Origin: Haloquadratum walsbyi J07HQW2 | GTDB lineage: Archaea; Halobacteriota; Halobacteria; Halobacteriales; Haloferacaceae | Direction: 5' to 3' | Assembly: GCF_000415985.1 (NCBI RefSeq) | Contig: NZ_KE356561.1 | Coordinates: forward strand, 1,733,487-1,797,486 | Length of the DNA: 64,000 nt | Shown here: one piece after another, positions 9,185 to 18,116 of the stretch | Layout of the letters: each line of letters starts with the position of its first letter | Position numbering within the stretch: position 1 is the first letter of the stretch | Program-made: the position numbers and the translations under genes | The notes under the pieces: generated by a model | The model's database searches: none | The model's input: the letters and a program-made list of their open reading frames with translations, nothing else | Told to the model about the DNA's origin: nothing

Positions 9185-10743
9185 TCGACTTTCGAGAAAA
9201 CTGGCGTATTATTCTGCTAATGATTGTGGTCATAGCCTCACTTTTTACCCTTGTGTCGCCAACGCTTGCGAGCGGTTCGGATAGTAGTAATGCCGTCGTG
9301 CAACAATCCTCACAAACAAATCTGCAGTATGGACTTGAACTTGCCGGCGGAACACGAGTCCGTGCGCCACTCGTCGGAGTGACCGCTGAGGAGGTTGAGT
9401 TTGAACCAGCAAACGCACGTGAAGTCGAGCAACGGGTTGCCACCGCAATTGAGGGCGCAGGACCAGCAGACGTTATCGCTCGACCAGTCACAGAGACAAC
9501 AGGGACCGTTGAAGTAACTATCGAGGGTGTGAGCACCACAGAAGTTCAATCTGCAGTTGAGTCGGCAGGATACTCCACAGAGACGGTCAGAACAGGGGTT
9601 ACGGAAACGACACGACAAGAAGTAGTTCGCATTCTTGAAAACAAAATTAACGAAGCAGGACTTTCCGGCGGTACAGTTCAGGAGGTCACAACCGCTGGCG
9701 GTGGTCATTTCATACTCATTGAAGTTCCAAATGAAGATGCTGCATCTGTCCGGAGTCTTGTCAGTGAGCGAGGAACTGTCGTTGTTCAAGCACACTATCC
9801 GCAGGATAATACGTACACGCAACAGACTGTGCTACAACAGGACAACTTCCAGAGTATCGGGTCCGCACAGGAGGGACAGTCCGGAGGCGCATATGTGCCT
9901 GTCACAGTCCGTGAATCGGCTGCTGGTGAATTTCAGCAAGCAACTGTCGATACGAGCCTTGCACGACCTGGTGGGACACGCTGTACATACAGCCGAGATC
10001 AAAATAGCACTGAACCATGTTTACTGCTCGTTGTGAATGGTGATGTCACAAACTCCTTTGGAATGGCTCCAAGGCTCGCTGATAGTCTTCGAAGTGGATC
10101 GTGGGCGCAAGATCCAGTTTTCCAGCTTCAAACAGCAAATGTATCAGAAGCACAGGATGTCGCGATTAATCTTCGCGCCGGTGCACTACCAGCAAAGCTC
10201 GATTTTACCGGGAATGACGGCGGAACGACGTCATTCATTTCACCGAGTCAGGGAGAGAACTTTCGGAGTGATTCGCTGTTAGCTGGTCTCGTTGCTGTCT
10301 TTGCTGTAAGTGGGGTCATTTTTGTTCGTTATCGTGACGCTCGTGTGGCATTGCCAATGATCGTGACTGCCCTTTCTGAGGTATTAATCCTGCTTGGATT
10401 TGCCGCTGGAATCGGGTATCCACTAGATCTTTCTGTGATTGCTGGATTTATTACAGTCATCGGAACGGGTGTTGACGACCTCGTGATCATCGCTGATGAG
10501 GTGCTCGCAGAGGGTGGGGTATCCTCTCGTCGTGTTTTCCAATCGCGATTCCGACGCGCTTTCTGGGTGATCGGTGCGGCTGCAGCAACGACAATAATTG
10601 CTATGTCACCGCTTGCAATCTTATCACTTGGTGATCTGCAAGGGTTTGCTATCTTCACCATCTTGGGGGTACTTGTCGGAGTGCTCATAACTCGACCTGC
10701 ATATGGTGATATTCTTCGAGCACTCACCACGGGTGATGTATAA
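9181..10743 (+). CDS. secD: Protein translocase subunit SecD
   Basis: A 520-residue SecD with an N-terminal helix (about 11-27), the conserved P1 start LQYGLELAGGTRVRAPL (about 43-60), a large extracytoplasmic P1 domain to about 360, and a C-terminal five-helix bundle (about 365-515) carrying the region FITVIGTGVDDLVIIADEVL with the acidic TM4 residues needed for ion coupling. The P1 segment includes one Cys-containing loop (GTRCTYSRDQNSTEPCLLLV) that might form a disulfide outside the cell. It begins inside the secF stop codon. Confidence 0.94.
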   Translation: MIDFRENWRIILLMIVVIASLFTLVSPTLASGSDSSNAVVQQSSQTNLQYGLELAGGTRVRAPLVGVTAEEVEFEPANAREVEQRVATAIEGAGPADVIARPVTETTGTVEVTIEGVSTTEVQSAVESAGYSTETVRTGVTETTRQEVVRILENKINEAGLSGGTVQEVTTAGGGHFILIEVPNEDAASVRSLVSERGTVVVQAHYPQDNTYTQQTVLQQDNFQSIGSAQEGQSGGAYVPVTVRESAAGEFQQATVDTSLARPGGTRCTYSRDQNSTEPCLLLVVNGDVTNSFGMAPRLADSLRSGSWAQDPVFQLQTANVSEAQDVAINLRAGALPAKLDFTGNDGGTTSFISPSQGENFRSDSLLAGLVAVFAVSGVIFVRYRDARVALPMIVTALSEVLILLGFAAGIGYPLDLSVIAGFITVIGTGVDDLVIIADEVLAEGGVSSRRVFQSRFRRAFWVIGAAAATTIIAMSPLAILSLGDLQGFAIFTILGVLVGVLITRPAYGDILRALTTGDV

Positions 10744-10853
10744 TACTCACGTGAATTTGTTAAGACACGGTCAAGACAGAATATAATTAACTCAACGATT
10801 ATTAAAACCAGAGTAGAGGCCCGATTAAACGCATCTAATCCGCATTATTTTGC

Positions 10854-11570
10854 TTAGATATCAGATAGCGACGACTGCTCAACTGTTTCGAGGATCTGAT
10901 CCGCTGTTGCCCACGAGCGTCTTGCACAATCTGGTAGTTCCCCAGTCGCACGAGTGTATCGTTGAAGAAATTCTCGTGTTGTCTGGTCGCTTGGATACCC
11001 GCTTCCAATGGGTCCGTATGTTTCATATTCTTTTGCAAGTGTTGTAATCTCCTCATCACGGCGAACTTTCGCAATAACAGAAGCAGCAGCAACGAGCGGG
11101 TCATCCTCATCTGCACCATGTCGGGCTTCAACGGTACATTGACTGTACTGAGCAGCGTCAGTAGCTTCAGTGAGTCCCGTCTTAATACGTCTCGCAAAAC
11201 GTGATTCTGAGACATCACTCGCATCAGCGATGATTGTGTCAGTAGATTCAGCAACCTCACCGATATCTATAATGGCTTCAATATGTCCATTAACCGTTAT
11301 TGTGTTCATATTTGTCCGCGGATCATCGATCCGGGTGACGGGGATGACTACTGTCCCAATATCGACTGCAGTGTGTGATCTAAGTGTTTCTTGAAGTTGT
11401 CTGCGGGTTGAAACATCAAGACGTTTTGAGTCGTCAATGTCGTCTGGAATAACAGATGGTGGTGCACGAACCGCTGCACAGACCATTGGTCCAAGCACTG
11501 GTCCTTTTCCCGCCTCATCAGATCCAATTCGGGAATGCATTTGACCTGTGACATTTGTCGGGTCAGTCAT
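10854..11570 (-). CDS. rnhB: Ribonuclease HII
   Basis: Removes the RNA strand of RNA-DNA hybrids and misincorporated ribonucleotides. The start of the enzyme core, RIGSDEAGKGPVLGPMVCA, carries the first catalytic Asp-Glu pair; further acidic residues are in TDTIIADASDV and ARHGADEDDPLVAAASVIAKV, the last being the strongly conserved RNase HII block. The chosen ATG at 11570 (MTDPTNVTG) lies 25-35 bases from an AT-rich TATA-like stretch at about 11593-11606, which fits a leaderless message. An ATG at 11540 (MHSRIGSDEAG) is the other candidate, and an upstream ATG at 11633 is unlikely. Confidence 0.92.
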   Translation of the reverse strand: MTDPTNVTGQMHSRIGSDEAGKGPVLGPMVCAAVRAPPSVIPDDIDDSKRLDVSTRRQLQETLRSHTAVDIGTVVIPVTRIDDPRTNMNTITVNGHIEAIIDIGEVAESTDTIIADASDVSESRFARRIKTGLTEATDAAQYSQCTVEARHGADEDDPLVAAASVIAKVRRDEEITTLAKEYETYGPIGSGYPSDQTTREFLQRYTRATGELPDCARRSWATADQILETVEQSSLSDI

Positions 11571-11719
11571 GCATACATATAGACACGGTATTGTATATGT
11601 ATATATGAGTACACATATTCCCGACGTCGTCACACATTACTCACTCCCTGCTTCTTTATGTTTCAGATGAAACGTGAGCAAATAATCACTTATTGGACCT
11701 GCAGGCGGCATGTGGACAC

Positions 11720-13057
11720 TTACTCTGATGTCGGATTAGATGCTGGATTTGATAATGCGTCTATAGTTCGGAAGTATGCATCATCCTCAAATGACTCTGA
11801 CTCAGACTCAGCATAGACACCAAGCACGTCGAGATCAGCTACCACCGCCTTAGTATCAAGTAATCCTGCGAGACTTGGTTCGGTCCGGCCATCGTCCCCA
11901 GATATAAGTTCTTTAACATAAAGTCCGCCAGCGCCGTGTATCTCAACGACTGCATGTGTTGGATCTTCGATTGTTCCATCAGCGTCGTATACTGTTCGTG
12001 TCCGAGTTATTTCCGCACGACGGTGGTCGACACGAGTTGGAGTATACTGTTCGATTGTCGCGTCCGTGAGGGTTGTCAGTGCTGCATCGAAATCAGTGAC
12101 ATCGACTGGTGAATCAAAGACAACGTGTGCACGGTAGCGTTTTGATGCATCAAGTCCTTTCACTCGCTCGACCATCTCATAATTTGCAAGTCGAAGTGCC
12201 TCAACTTCGACCGCACCGTCTGCAAATACGTTGATATCACCCTCGAGTCGGTCAGTATCAATATTCCGGCGTCGTGGTTCAAATACCTCAATGACAAATG
12301 GACGACCAGTTCCGAGCATTAACGCATCAACATCTTCACGACCAGCACCATGAAACGTTGAATCGGTCCCATCCATCACATCACAAGCAACAGGTGCGGT
12401 CAGCTCTTCAACGCTATCTTCATATAGATATCCGGATCCGTCACATGTCTCACAGGTAAGACTTCCTTGATATCCGGAGCCATTACAGGCGCTGCAGGGC
12501 CATTCCGTCTGTGGGATGCCACGTTCAAGTTTGCGATACCGACCATAAACAAACGTAGAGTGAATATCGACATCGAGGGTATCAGCCTCAAGATCGATTG
12601 TAAATTGAATATCCGGACGACCGAAATCAACCGTCGTATCCGTGATCTGACCAACGCGTTTGCCAACTTCACGATTATACTCCGATTTAAATAATTCACC
12701 AGCGTCGCTTTGGAATCCGATACTCTCTCGAAGAAGTATCTCATTTTCTTCGATGAGCGGAGGTGTCTTTGTACCAACTTGGTATGTATTGAATTCAGTA
12801 TCAGTTACCACAGATGCACAACGTTGTCCCCACGAATTGAACTGTTCTTCCGCACAGGCACCCTCACAGACCCAACAAGCTGTTGTATCCACTGGTTCAT
12901 ATGGTGTGTCATCTTCGAGTGAAGCTGCAATGCGGAGGCTCTTCCCACGCTCTGCATTTGTTAGCCCAAAGCTCTGATCTGCGAAGACTCGCCCAAGGCA
13001 TGCATCACAGAGTGGTTCCTGTGCGGCAAGTGCGCGGGCATTTTCGAGGATGCTCAT
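11720..13057 (-). CDS. pus10: tRNA pseudouridine synthase Pus10
   Basis: Archaeal Pus10 makes pseudouridine 54 and 55 in the tRNA T-loop. The 445-residue form starts MSILENARALAAQEP and has a THUMP-containing N-terminal part with zinc ligands (CDACLGRVF and CWVCEGAC), a second Cys cluster CSACNGSGYQGSLTCETCDGSG resembling a DnaJ-type zinc finger, then the catalytic domain with FHGAGREDVDALMLGTGRPF (catalytic Asp in the GREDVDA loop), and the C-terminal GAGGLYVKELISGD. The 32 codons upstream of this ATG are rich in hydrophobic and Ser residues and are probably not translated. The doubled CxxCxGxG cluster is worth comparing with other Pus10 proteins. Confidence 0.9.
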   Translation of the reverse strand: MSILENARALAAQEPLCDACLGRVFADQSFGLTNAERGKSLRIAASLEDDTPYEPVDTTACWVCEGACAEEQFNSWGQRCASVVTDTEFNTYQVGTKTPPLIEENEILLRESIGFQSDAGELFKSEYNREVGKRVGQITDTTVDFGRPDIQFTIDLEADTLDVDIHSTFVYGRYRKLERGIPQTEWPCSACNGSGYQGSLTCETCDGSGYLYEDSVEELTAPVACDVMDGTDSTFHGAGREDVDALMLGTGRPFVIEVFEPRRRNIDTDRLEGDINVFADGAVEVEALRLANYEMVERVKGLDASKRYRAHVVFDSPVDVTDFDAALTTLTDATIEQYTPTRVDHRRAEITRTRTVYDADGTIEDPTHAVVEIHGAGGLYVKELISGDDGRTEPSLAGLLDTKAVVADLDVLGVYAESESESFEDDAYFRTIDALSNPASNPTSE

Positions 13058-13326
13058 GACTGTATATATCCCTCCAGTTGGAGGTGCTTTTCTATTCTGT
13101 TGTCTAATGCTGATTGACGAGTAATGCAGAAATATGGAGAAAATCTCTGACACTAGCCGGTGGTGAATATATTACTACCAGCTAAGCTATACGACTGTGG
13201 CGAGATGACATCTCAGCGGTCACGAAGGCAGTATTTTGAGCATCAAATATCATACACTATATGTCTCAATTTACTACTGAAACCGGTTTCAACAGGCATT
13301 AATCAACGCAGAGATGGATTATATAT

Positions 13327-14277
13327 ATGTCTGCGATTGAGATTGACGCCCTTGAGAAGTCATACGGAGACGTCAAAGCTCTGTCTGGCGTTGATCTAAC
13401 CGTCCCAGAGGGGTCGTTTTTCGGGCTGCTTGGTCCGAATGGGGCTGGTAAAACAACGTTTATTAATATCTTAGTTGGTCTTGTCCGCGCTACAGGTGGC
13501 ACCGCAGAAGTGTTTGGACATGACGTTCAGTCTGAATACCAAGCGGCTCGTGACTGCATTGGGCTCGCTCCACAGGAGTTCAATGTCGACCGATTCTTTC
13601 CAATTCGAGAGGTACTCGAGCACAAAGCGGGATATCATGGAATACCCAGAGAGCGTGCTCGCAATCGAGCTGCAGAAGTGCTCAAACGTGTGGGTATTTA
13701 TGAAAAGCGTGATACACGATTTGATTGGCTTTCAGGTGGTATGAAGCGACGATTTGTCCTCGCTCGCGCACTTATTACTGACCCAGATCTGCTTATTCTC
13801 GATGAGCCAACTGCTGGTGTCGATGTGCAGCTCCGGCGCGAACTCTGGGAAACAATCACCAAACTGAATGAGGGTGGAACGACGATTCTGTTAACAACAC
13901 ACTATATTGAGGAAGCCGAGCGTCTCTGTAATGAGGTCGCGATTCTTGATTCTGGACGTGTCGTCGATGTCGCCAGCCCAGAGACACTGATGAATCGAGG
14001 GACAGATAATATTATTGTCAAACTTCGTAATAAACCAACAGCCATCCCAGATTTCACCAATGAGGATGATCGCATCGTTGCCGTCGAACTTGATGGACGT
14101 CAGATAGTGATTACAGCGCACCAGGGAGGTCTTGTTGCTCCTGAGATTGTCAGAAAACTCGATGCAAGTGGGCATGAGATTGTCGATCTTGAAATCAAAC
14201 GCACTTCACTTGAGGAAGTATTTGTCGAGATGACACGCAGTGATGAGCGTGAATCAACAGAGGTGACCGCTCCGTGA
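13327..14277 (+). CDS. ABC transporter ATP-binding protein (ABC-2 exporter)
   Basis: ATPase of an ABC-2 type exporter of the drug/antibiotic-efflux (DrrA-like) class. Walker A GPNGAGKTT (about 37-45), Q-loop APQEFNVD (about 82-89), signature LSGGMKRRFVLARAL (about 137-151), Walker B LLILDEPTAGVD (about 157-168) and the H-switch TTHYIEEAERL are all present in 316 residues. The C-terminal 80 residues, beyond residue 230, form the extra domain often seen in DrrA-like ATPases. Its stop overlaps the GTG start of the permease gene, so the two are one operon. The substrate is not predictable. Confidence 0.92.
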   Translation: MSAIEIDALEKSYGDVKALSGVDLTVPEGSFFGLLGPNGAGKTTFINILVGLVRATGGTAEVFGHDVQSEYQAARDCIGLAPQEFNVDRFFPIREVLEHKAGYHGIPRERARNRAAEVLKRVGIYEKRDTRFDWLSGGMKRRFVLARALITDPDLLILDEPTAGVDVQLRRELWETITKLNEGGTTILLTTHYIEEAERLCNEVAILDSGRVVDVASPETLMNRGTDNIIVKLRNKPTAIPDFTNEDDRIVAVELDGRQIVITAHQGGLVAPEIVRKLDASGHEIVDLEIKRTSLEEVFVEMTRSDERESTEVTAP

Positions 14278-15053
14278 GCACATCCACGGAGGTTGATCTC
14301 ACTGGATTTATTACATTACTTCGTCGAGAAACACTCCGATTCATTCGTCGACCACGAAATACATTCGTTCCGCCCTTCATTACAAATGTGTTGTATTTCT
14401 CTGTTTTTGGGGTCGTCCTTGGTGAGCGAATTAATCTGATTGCTGGTGTTCCCTATATTCTATTTATTCTTCCTGGATTGGTTGTTCTCGGTGCAATTTC
14501 GAATGCATTCGAGAATGCATCATTTTCTATTTTCCATGGTCGATGGAATCGATATATCGAGGAGGCGGTTACATCTCCATTATCATACCGAACGATGGTG
14601 GTTGCGTATGTCCTCTCTTCTGCTTTCCGTGGAGTGATTGTTGGCATACTTGTTGCACTTATTGGTGCATTCTTTACTGCTGTTGGCGTTGCACAGCCGG
14701 CATATCTCGTTGCATTCGGTATCGTCATATCACTGTTATTCGCTGCGTTAGGCGTCGCTGGAGGACTATGGGCTGATGATTTCGATGATCTCACGATGAT
14801 GAATCAGTTTATTCTTCGCCCATTGGTGTTCTTTGGTGGCGTTTTTTACTCACTCAATGAACTGCCAGTGATACTGCAACAGGTATCGTTGCTGAATCCA
14901 ATGATCTATATGGTCAATGGTGTTCGGTTTGGGTTTCTCGGTGTAAGTGAAGTTGACCCAACGCAGTCGTTAGTTGTTCTTGTCGGGTTGACCGCTTTAG
15001 TTATCATTGGAGATATTGTTTTATTCCGTCGTGGATACGGTCTCACCGAGTGA
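14274..15053 (+). CDS. ABC-2 type transporter permease
   Basis: A 259-residue membrane subunit with six hydrophobic helices and the ABC-2 membrane signature region (GGLWADDFDDLTMMNQFILRP followed by LVFFGGVFYSLNELP, about 160-205). An amphipathic N-terminal segment ETLRFIRRPRNTFVPP precedes the first helix. The start is the GTG at 14274, overlapping the ATPase gene by four bases. With the ATPase it would form a homodimeric exporter for a lipophilic or polysaccharide substrate; which one is unknown. Confidence 0.9.
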   Translation: MSTSTEVDLTGFITLLRRETLRFIRRPRNTFVPPFITNVLYFSVFGVVLGERINLIAGVPYILFILPGLVVLGAISNAFENASFSIFHGRWNRYIEEAVTSPLSYRTMVVAYVLSSAFRGVIVGILVALIGAFFTAVGVAQPAYLVAFGIVISLLFAALGVAGGLWADDFDDLTMMNQFILRPLVFFGGVFYSLNELPVILQQVSLLNPMIYMVNGVRFGFLGVSEVDPTQSLVVLVGLTALVIIGDIVLFRRGYGLTE

Positions 15054-15273
15054 GTACTGTAGTTTTTCGAATACTCGTAGTTAGTATCTGACAGCGATAT
15101 ATAGATAGCAGCGGTAAGTACCGCAAAATCAGTGCACGACTTCAAGATGACTCATATCAACTGACCACAACTCTCGTTTGGATAACATCACGTTGTATCT
15201 CAACGACTGTTGCAGACTCATTATCATTGCCTGGGACAATTTAAACCAATCACTGGTGAGGAATTGATGTAGC

Positions 15274-16191
15274 ATGAGCCGTAATGATGACTCGTCTGCA
15301 GGGCCGGCAAATACATTCTACATTATTGCCGTCGTTGCAGCCGTTTTGGTAAGTGCAGTTCTTGCCCCCGTCGCATATGACTATTCGCAGTCCGCCCAAT
15401 CTGAGGGGACCGTTTCTGTAATCACAGTATCCGGCGTGATTACTGGATCAAAAGTCGATAGTCTCTCTAGGGATCTCCGAGAGGCGCGGATGAACGACTC
15501 TGTCAACTCAGTCGTGTTGAAAGTCAACAGCGGTGGTGGCGCAGTTGCCCCGAGCGAACGATTATATCTTGAGGTACTTCGCACCGCAAAGCAGATGCCT
15601 GTCGTTGCTTCTATTCAAGGAATTGGCGCTTCTGGAGCGTACTATGGGGTATTACCCGCCAATGAAACATTTATGCTTTCATCCGGGCAGGTTGGTAGCG
15701 TGGGCGTGATTGGTGTTGGTGGGACAATTCCTGTGCCGGATCGAGTTATCCGGACGGGTCCCGACAAAGCACAACCAACAACCGAACAACGACGTCAGCA
15801 AATTGAATCACTCAAACGACAGTTCGTCAGTCGTGTGATTGAGCATCGTGGTGAAAATATCACACTATCACGCGAAGAGGTAGCAAACGCGAAAACATAC
15901 CTTGGTCCTCGTGCCGCCAAAAATGGGTTTGTAGACCAACTTGGGGAGCTTTCAGTTGCGATTGACCATGCTGCTGAGATGGCTGGTATGGAAGAATATG
16001 ATATCGCGCGAAAGGAACCACCACGTCGTGAAGTTATTTTCTTTACTACAACCGTTGATGGGCAAAAAATGATATACAAACAACAGACATCAGGTGATGA
16101 AATACCAGTTCCAGTTACACAGCCATTAGCGATCGATGAAATTCCATATCATGATCCACACGTGGGGGTGAGTGTCAATGCAAGTGCGTGA
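15274..16191 (+). CDS. S49 family (SppA-like) membrane-anchored serine peptidase
   Basis: Signal-peptide-peptidase-like protease of 305 residues. One N-terminal helix (about 15-35) anchors it with the catalytic domain probably outside the cell. The ClpP/crotonase-like fold is visible in VSVITVSGVI, VVLKVNSGGGAVAPSERLYLE and the nucleophile loop IQGIGASGAYYG (Ser120). Lys165 in RTGPDKAQPT is the likely general base, about the spacing known from SppA. Bacterial SppA degrades leftover signal peptides; a quality-control role is likely here. The gene overlaps the next one, which encodes another membrane-anchored protein, suggesting they act together. Confidence 0.82.
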   Translation: MSRNDDSSAGPANTFYIIAVVAAVLVSAVLAPVAYDYSQSAQSEGTVSVITVSGVITGSKVDSLSRDLREARMNDSVNSVVLKVNSGGGAVAPSERLYLEVLRTAKQMPVVASIQGIGASGAYYGVLPANETFMLSSGQVGSVGVIGVGGTIPVPDRVIRTGPDKAQPTTEQRRQQIESLKRQFVSRVIEHRGENITLSREEVANAKTYLGPRAAKNGFVDQLGELSVAIDHAAEMAGMEEYDIARKEPPRREVIFFTTTVDGQKMIYKQQTSGDEIPVPVTQPLAIDEIPYHDPHVGVSVNASA

Positions 16192-17260
16192 ACTCACTGC
16201 CCCAGCCGCAGTCTTTGCGGTAATTATCACAGTGGTTCTTATCGGCGCATTAGTGATTCCATTTATTGGTGGTGGGACAACTCCACAGGTGACGAATCTC
16301 GCTGCAGAGCAGACGAATACAGATACTGTTCAGATTACACCAACTGCTGAAGAGGGGGATATCACCGTCGATGGACCGGGTGGGTCAAAAACAGTTCTTA
16401 TCGATAAGGCACACTCAAATCGTCTTTCTGATGAAAAACTCTCAACGTTAACAAATGCTCTTGTCAGGAATGGTCACATGGTGCGCGTATTGTCTCGTGA
16501 ACAGGCTCGTGAACCAGCATGGAATGAATCACTCCGAAGTGCAGATGCACTCGTTATTGCGAATCCGACGCAGCCATACAACTCGGGACAACTAGCTGGT
16601 CTTGAAAAGTTCGCAAACGCTGGTGGTCGTGTGACGTTACTTGCAGATCCTGCAGCCATTAGTGCTGGCGGTGGGTTGCTAGGACTCTCTATTCAGGAGT
16701 CATCTGCGCAGTACACTGGTCTTGCATCCAGCTTTGGATTCGCTGCACAGTCTGGATATCTTTATAATATGCATAACTATCAGAATAATTTCAAAAGTAT
16801 TTACGCTACTACCCCGAGTGAAACCAGGAGTTCTCTCTCTGAAGGGATTGACCGTGTCGTTCTCCGGGAAGCAGTGGCAATTTCAACAGCTTCTGCAGAA
16901 CCTGCACTCAATACAGTAGACCAGACAGTTCGGGAACCAACACGACGTGAGGCGACCTACACGGTTGCAGCAACAACAGGAAGTGTCGCTATCGTTGGTG
17001 ACACTGACTTTATGAAGCCGAAGAATGTCTACGTCGCAGATAATGAGATATTACTCGGTAATCTTGCAACATTTCTCGTAAGTGGTAATAAACGACCCGG
17101 CGCTCCTGCAGCACCGGATGCAACGGAGACTCAAGCCACCGGACCGATACCTGGTGGTGCTATCCCAACGACACCCACTGCACCTGGTGGGAGTCCGGGT
17201 CCATCACCGGAACCGGAGCCGGAGCCAGAGCCAGAATCAACACCAACTCCGGTGGAGTAA
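16172..17260 (+). CDS. Membrane-anchored DUF4350-like protein with Pro/Glu tail
   Basis: A 362-residue protein with an N-terminal helix (about 11-33, AAVFAVIITVVLIGALVIPF), then a GATase-like alpha/beta domain (KTVLIDKAHSNRLSDEKL, NGHMVRVLSR, ADALVIANPTQPYNSGQLAGLEKFANAGGRV) of the kind annotated DUF4350, and a low-complexity tail rich in Pro, Gly and Glu ending PEPEPEPEPESTPTPVE. The layout suggests an exported, surface-tethered domain with a flexible wall-spanning tail. Starts at GTG 16172 or ATG 16178 both overlap the S49 peptidase gene, so the two are probably co-translated. Function is unknown; the DUF assignment is from memory of the family pattern. Confidence 0.65.
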   Translation: MSMQVRELTAPAAVFAVIITVVLIGALVIPFIGGGTTPQVTNLAAEQTNTDTVQITPTAEEGDITVDGPGGSKTVLIDKAHSNRLSDEKLSTLTNALVRNGHMVRVLSREQAREPAWNESLRSADALVIANPTQPYNSGQLAGLEKFANAGGRVTLLADPAAISAGGGLLGLSIQESSAQYTGLASSFGFAAQSGYLYNMHNYQNNFKSIYATTPSETRSSLSEGIDRVVLREAVAISTASAEPALNTVDQTVREPTRREATYTVAATTGSVAIVGDTDFMKPKNVYVADNEILLGNLATFLVSGNKRPGAPAAPDATETQATGPIPGGAIPTTPTAPGGSPGPSPEPEPEPEPESTPTPVE

Positions 17261-17434
17261 AATGAGATATATACGTCGTATCCGGAGCATCTGAATACCA
17301 CTGTATTCACTACCAACGGTGTTAAAATCGTATCGGCATTTTTGAACACATATGAACGGCTGGGCGTTTGGTTATTTTCGAGAGCATATGATATGAACAA
17401 ATAGAATATTATCTAGTGCTGATGAGAGTACAAT

Positions 17435-18031
17435 ATGCGACAGTTCCTCATTATTGGTCACGAGGCACCAACGACGCCATCATTTTCTTTGGACGACCTT
17501 GCTGGCGACGCAGGACGGCTGGATATCCTTTGTCGATGCGTTACGAGTGCATTTGTTCGATCACACGGTATTCGTGAGGATGTTCAAGTCCATCTTGTCC
17601 TCAATGATCAATTTACCATTCAGTTTGATGGCCCTGAGCTTAAACGGCTTAATCCGGATGAACGAACCACAGCAGCGTTGATACGCACCGCGCTTGAGCA
17701 CCGTGATAACGCAATTGGGCATATGCCTGCTGAGAGCACACCTGGGGTCTCAATCCGACGGATGGGCTTTGCTGAGACGGTTGATCGACTCAAAACCGAG
17801 ACAACACCAATCCGACTGGATGAAGCGGGCACGCCAGTTGTTGATATTGACCCACCAGATGACCCTTTGTTTGTGCTCTCGGATCACCACTCGTTTACTG
17901 ATGACGAGATTGAGCGACTCAGTGATGTTACCGAATACCAGATCCGACTCGGACCGATGATACTACATGCTGATCATGCAATCACAGTTACTCATAATTA
18001 TTTAGATACGAATGGCTATGAAACATACTGA
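17435..18031 (+). CDS. trmY: tRNA (pseudouridine54-N1)-methyltransferase TrmY
   Basis: SPOUT-class methyltransferase that turns pseudouridine 54 into N1-methylpseudouridine, the archaeal substitute for ribothymidine. The protein begins MRQFLIIGHEAPTTPSFSLDD, shows DILCRCVTSAFVRSHG and VQVHLVL (about 35-65), and ends with the knot region FVLSDHHSFTDDE (about 145-157), ITVTHNYLDT being the C-terminal segment. Length 198 is normal. Its substrate base is produced by Pus10, encoded about 4.4 kb upstream on the other strand. A decayed CHY zinc-finger gene follows it. Confidence 0.9.
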   Translation: MRQFLIIGHEAPTTPSFSLDDLAGDAGRLDILCRCVTSAFVRSHGIREDVQVHLVLNDQFTIQFDGPELKRLNPDERTTAALIRTALEHRDNAIGHMPAESTPGVSIRRMGFAETVDRLKTETTPIRLDEAGTPVVDIDPPDDPLFVLSDHHSFTDDEIERLSDVTEYQIRLGPMILHADHAITVTHNYLDTNGYETY

Positions 18032-18116
18032 GATGAATGCAGCATCGTTGTCACAGTATCTACCTACAGTACATACGATAACAGGAAATAAACAGACAGG
18101 CTGGTTATAACATCCA

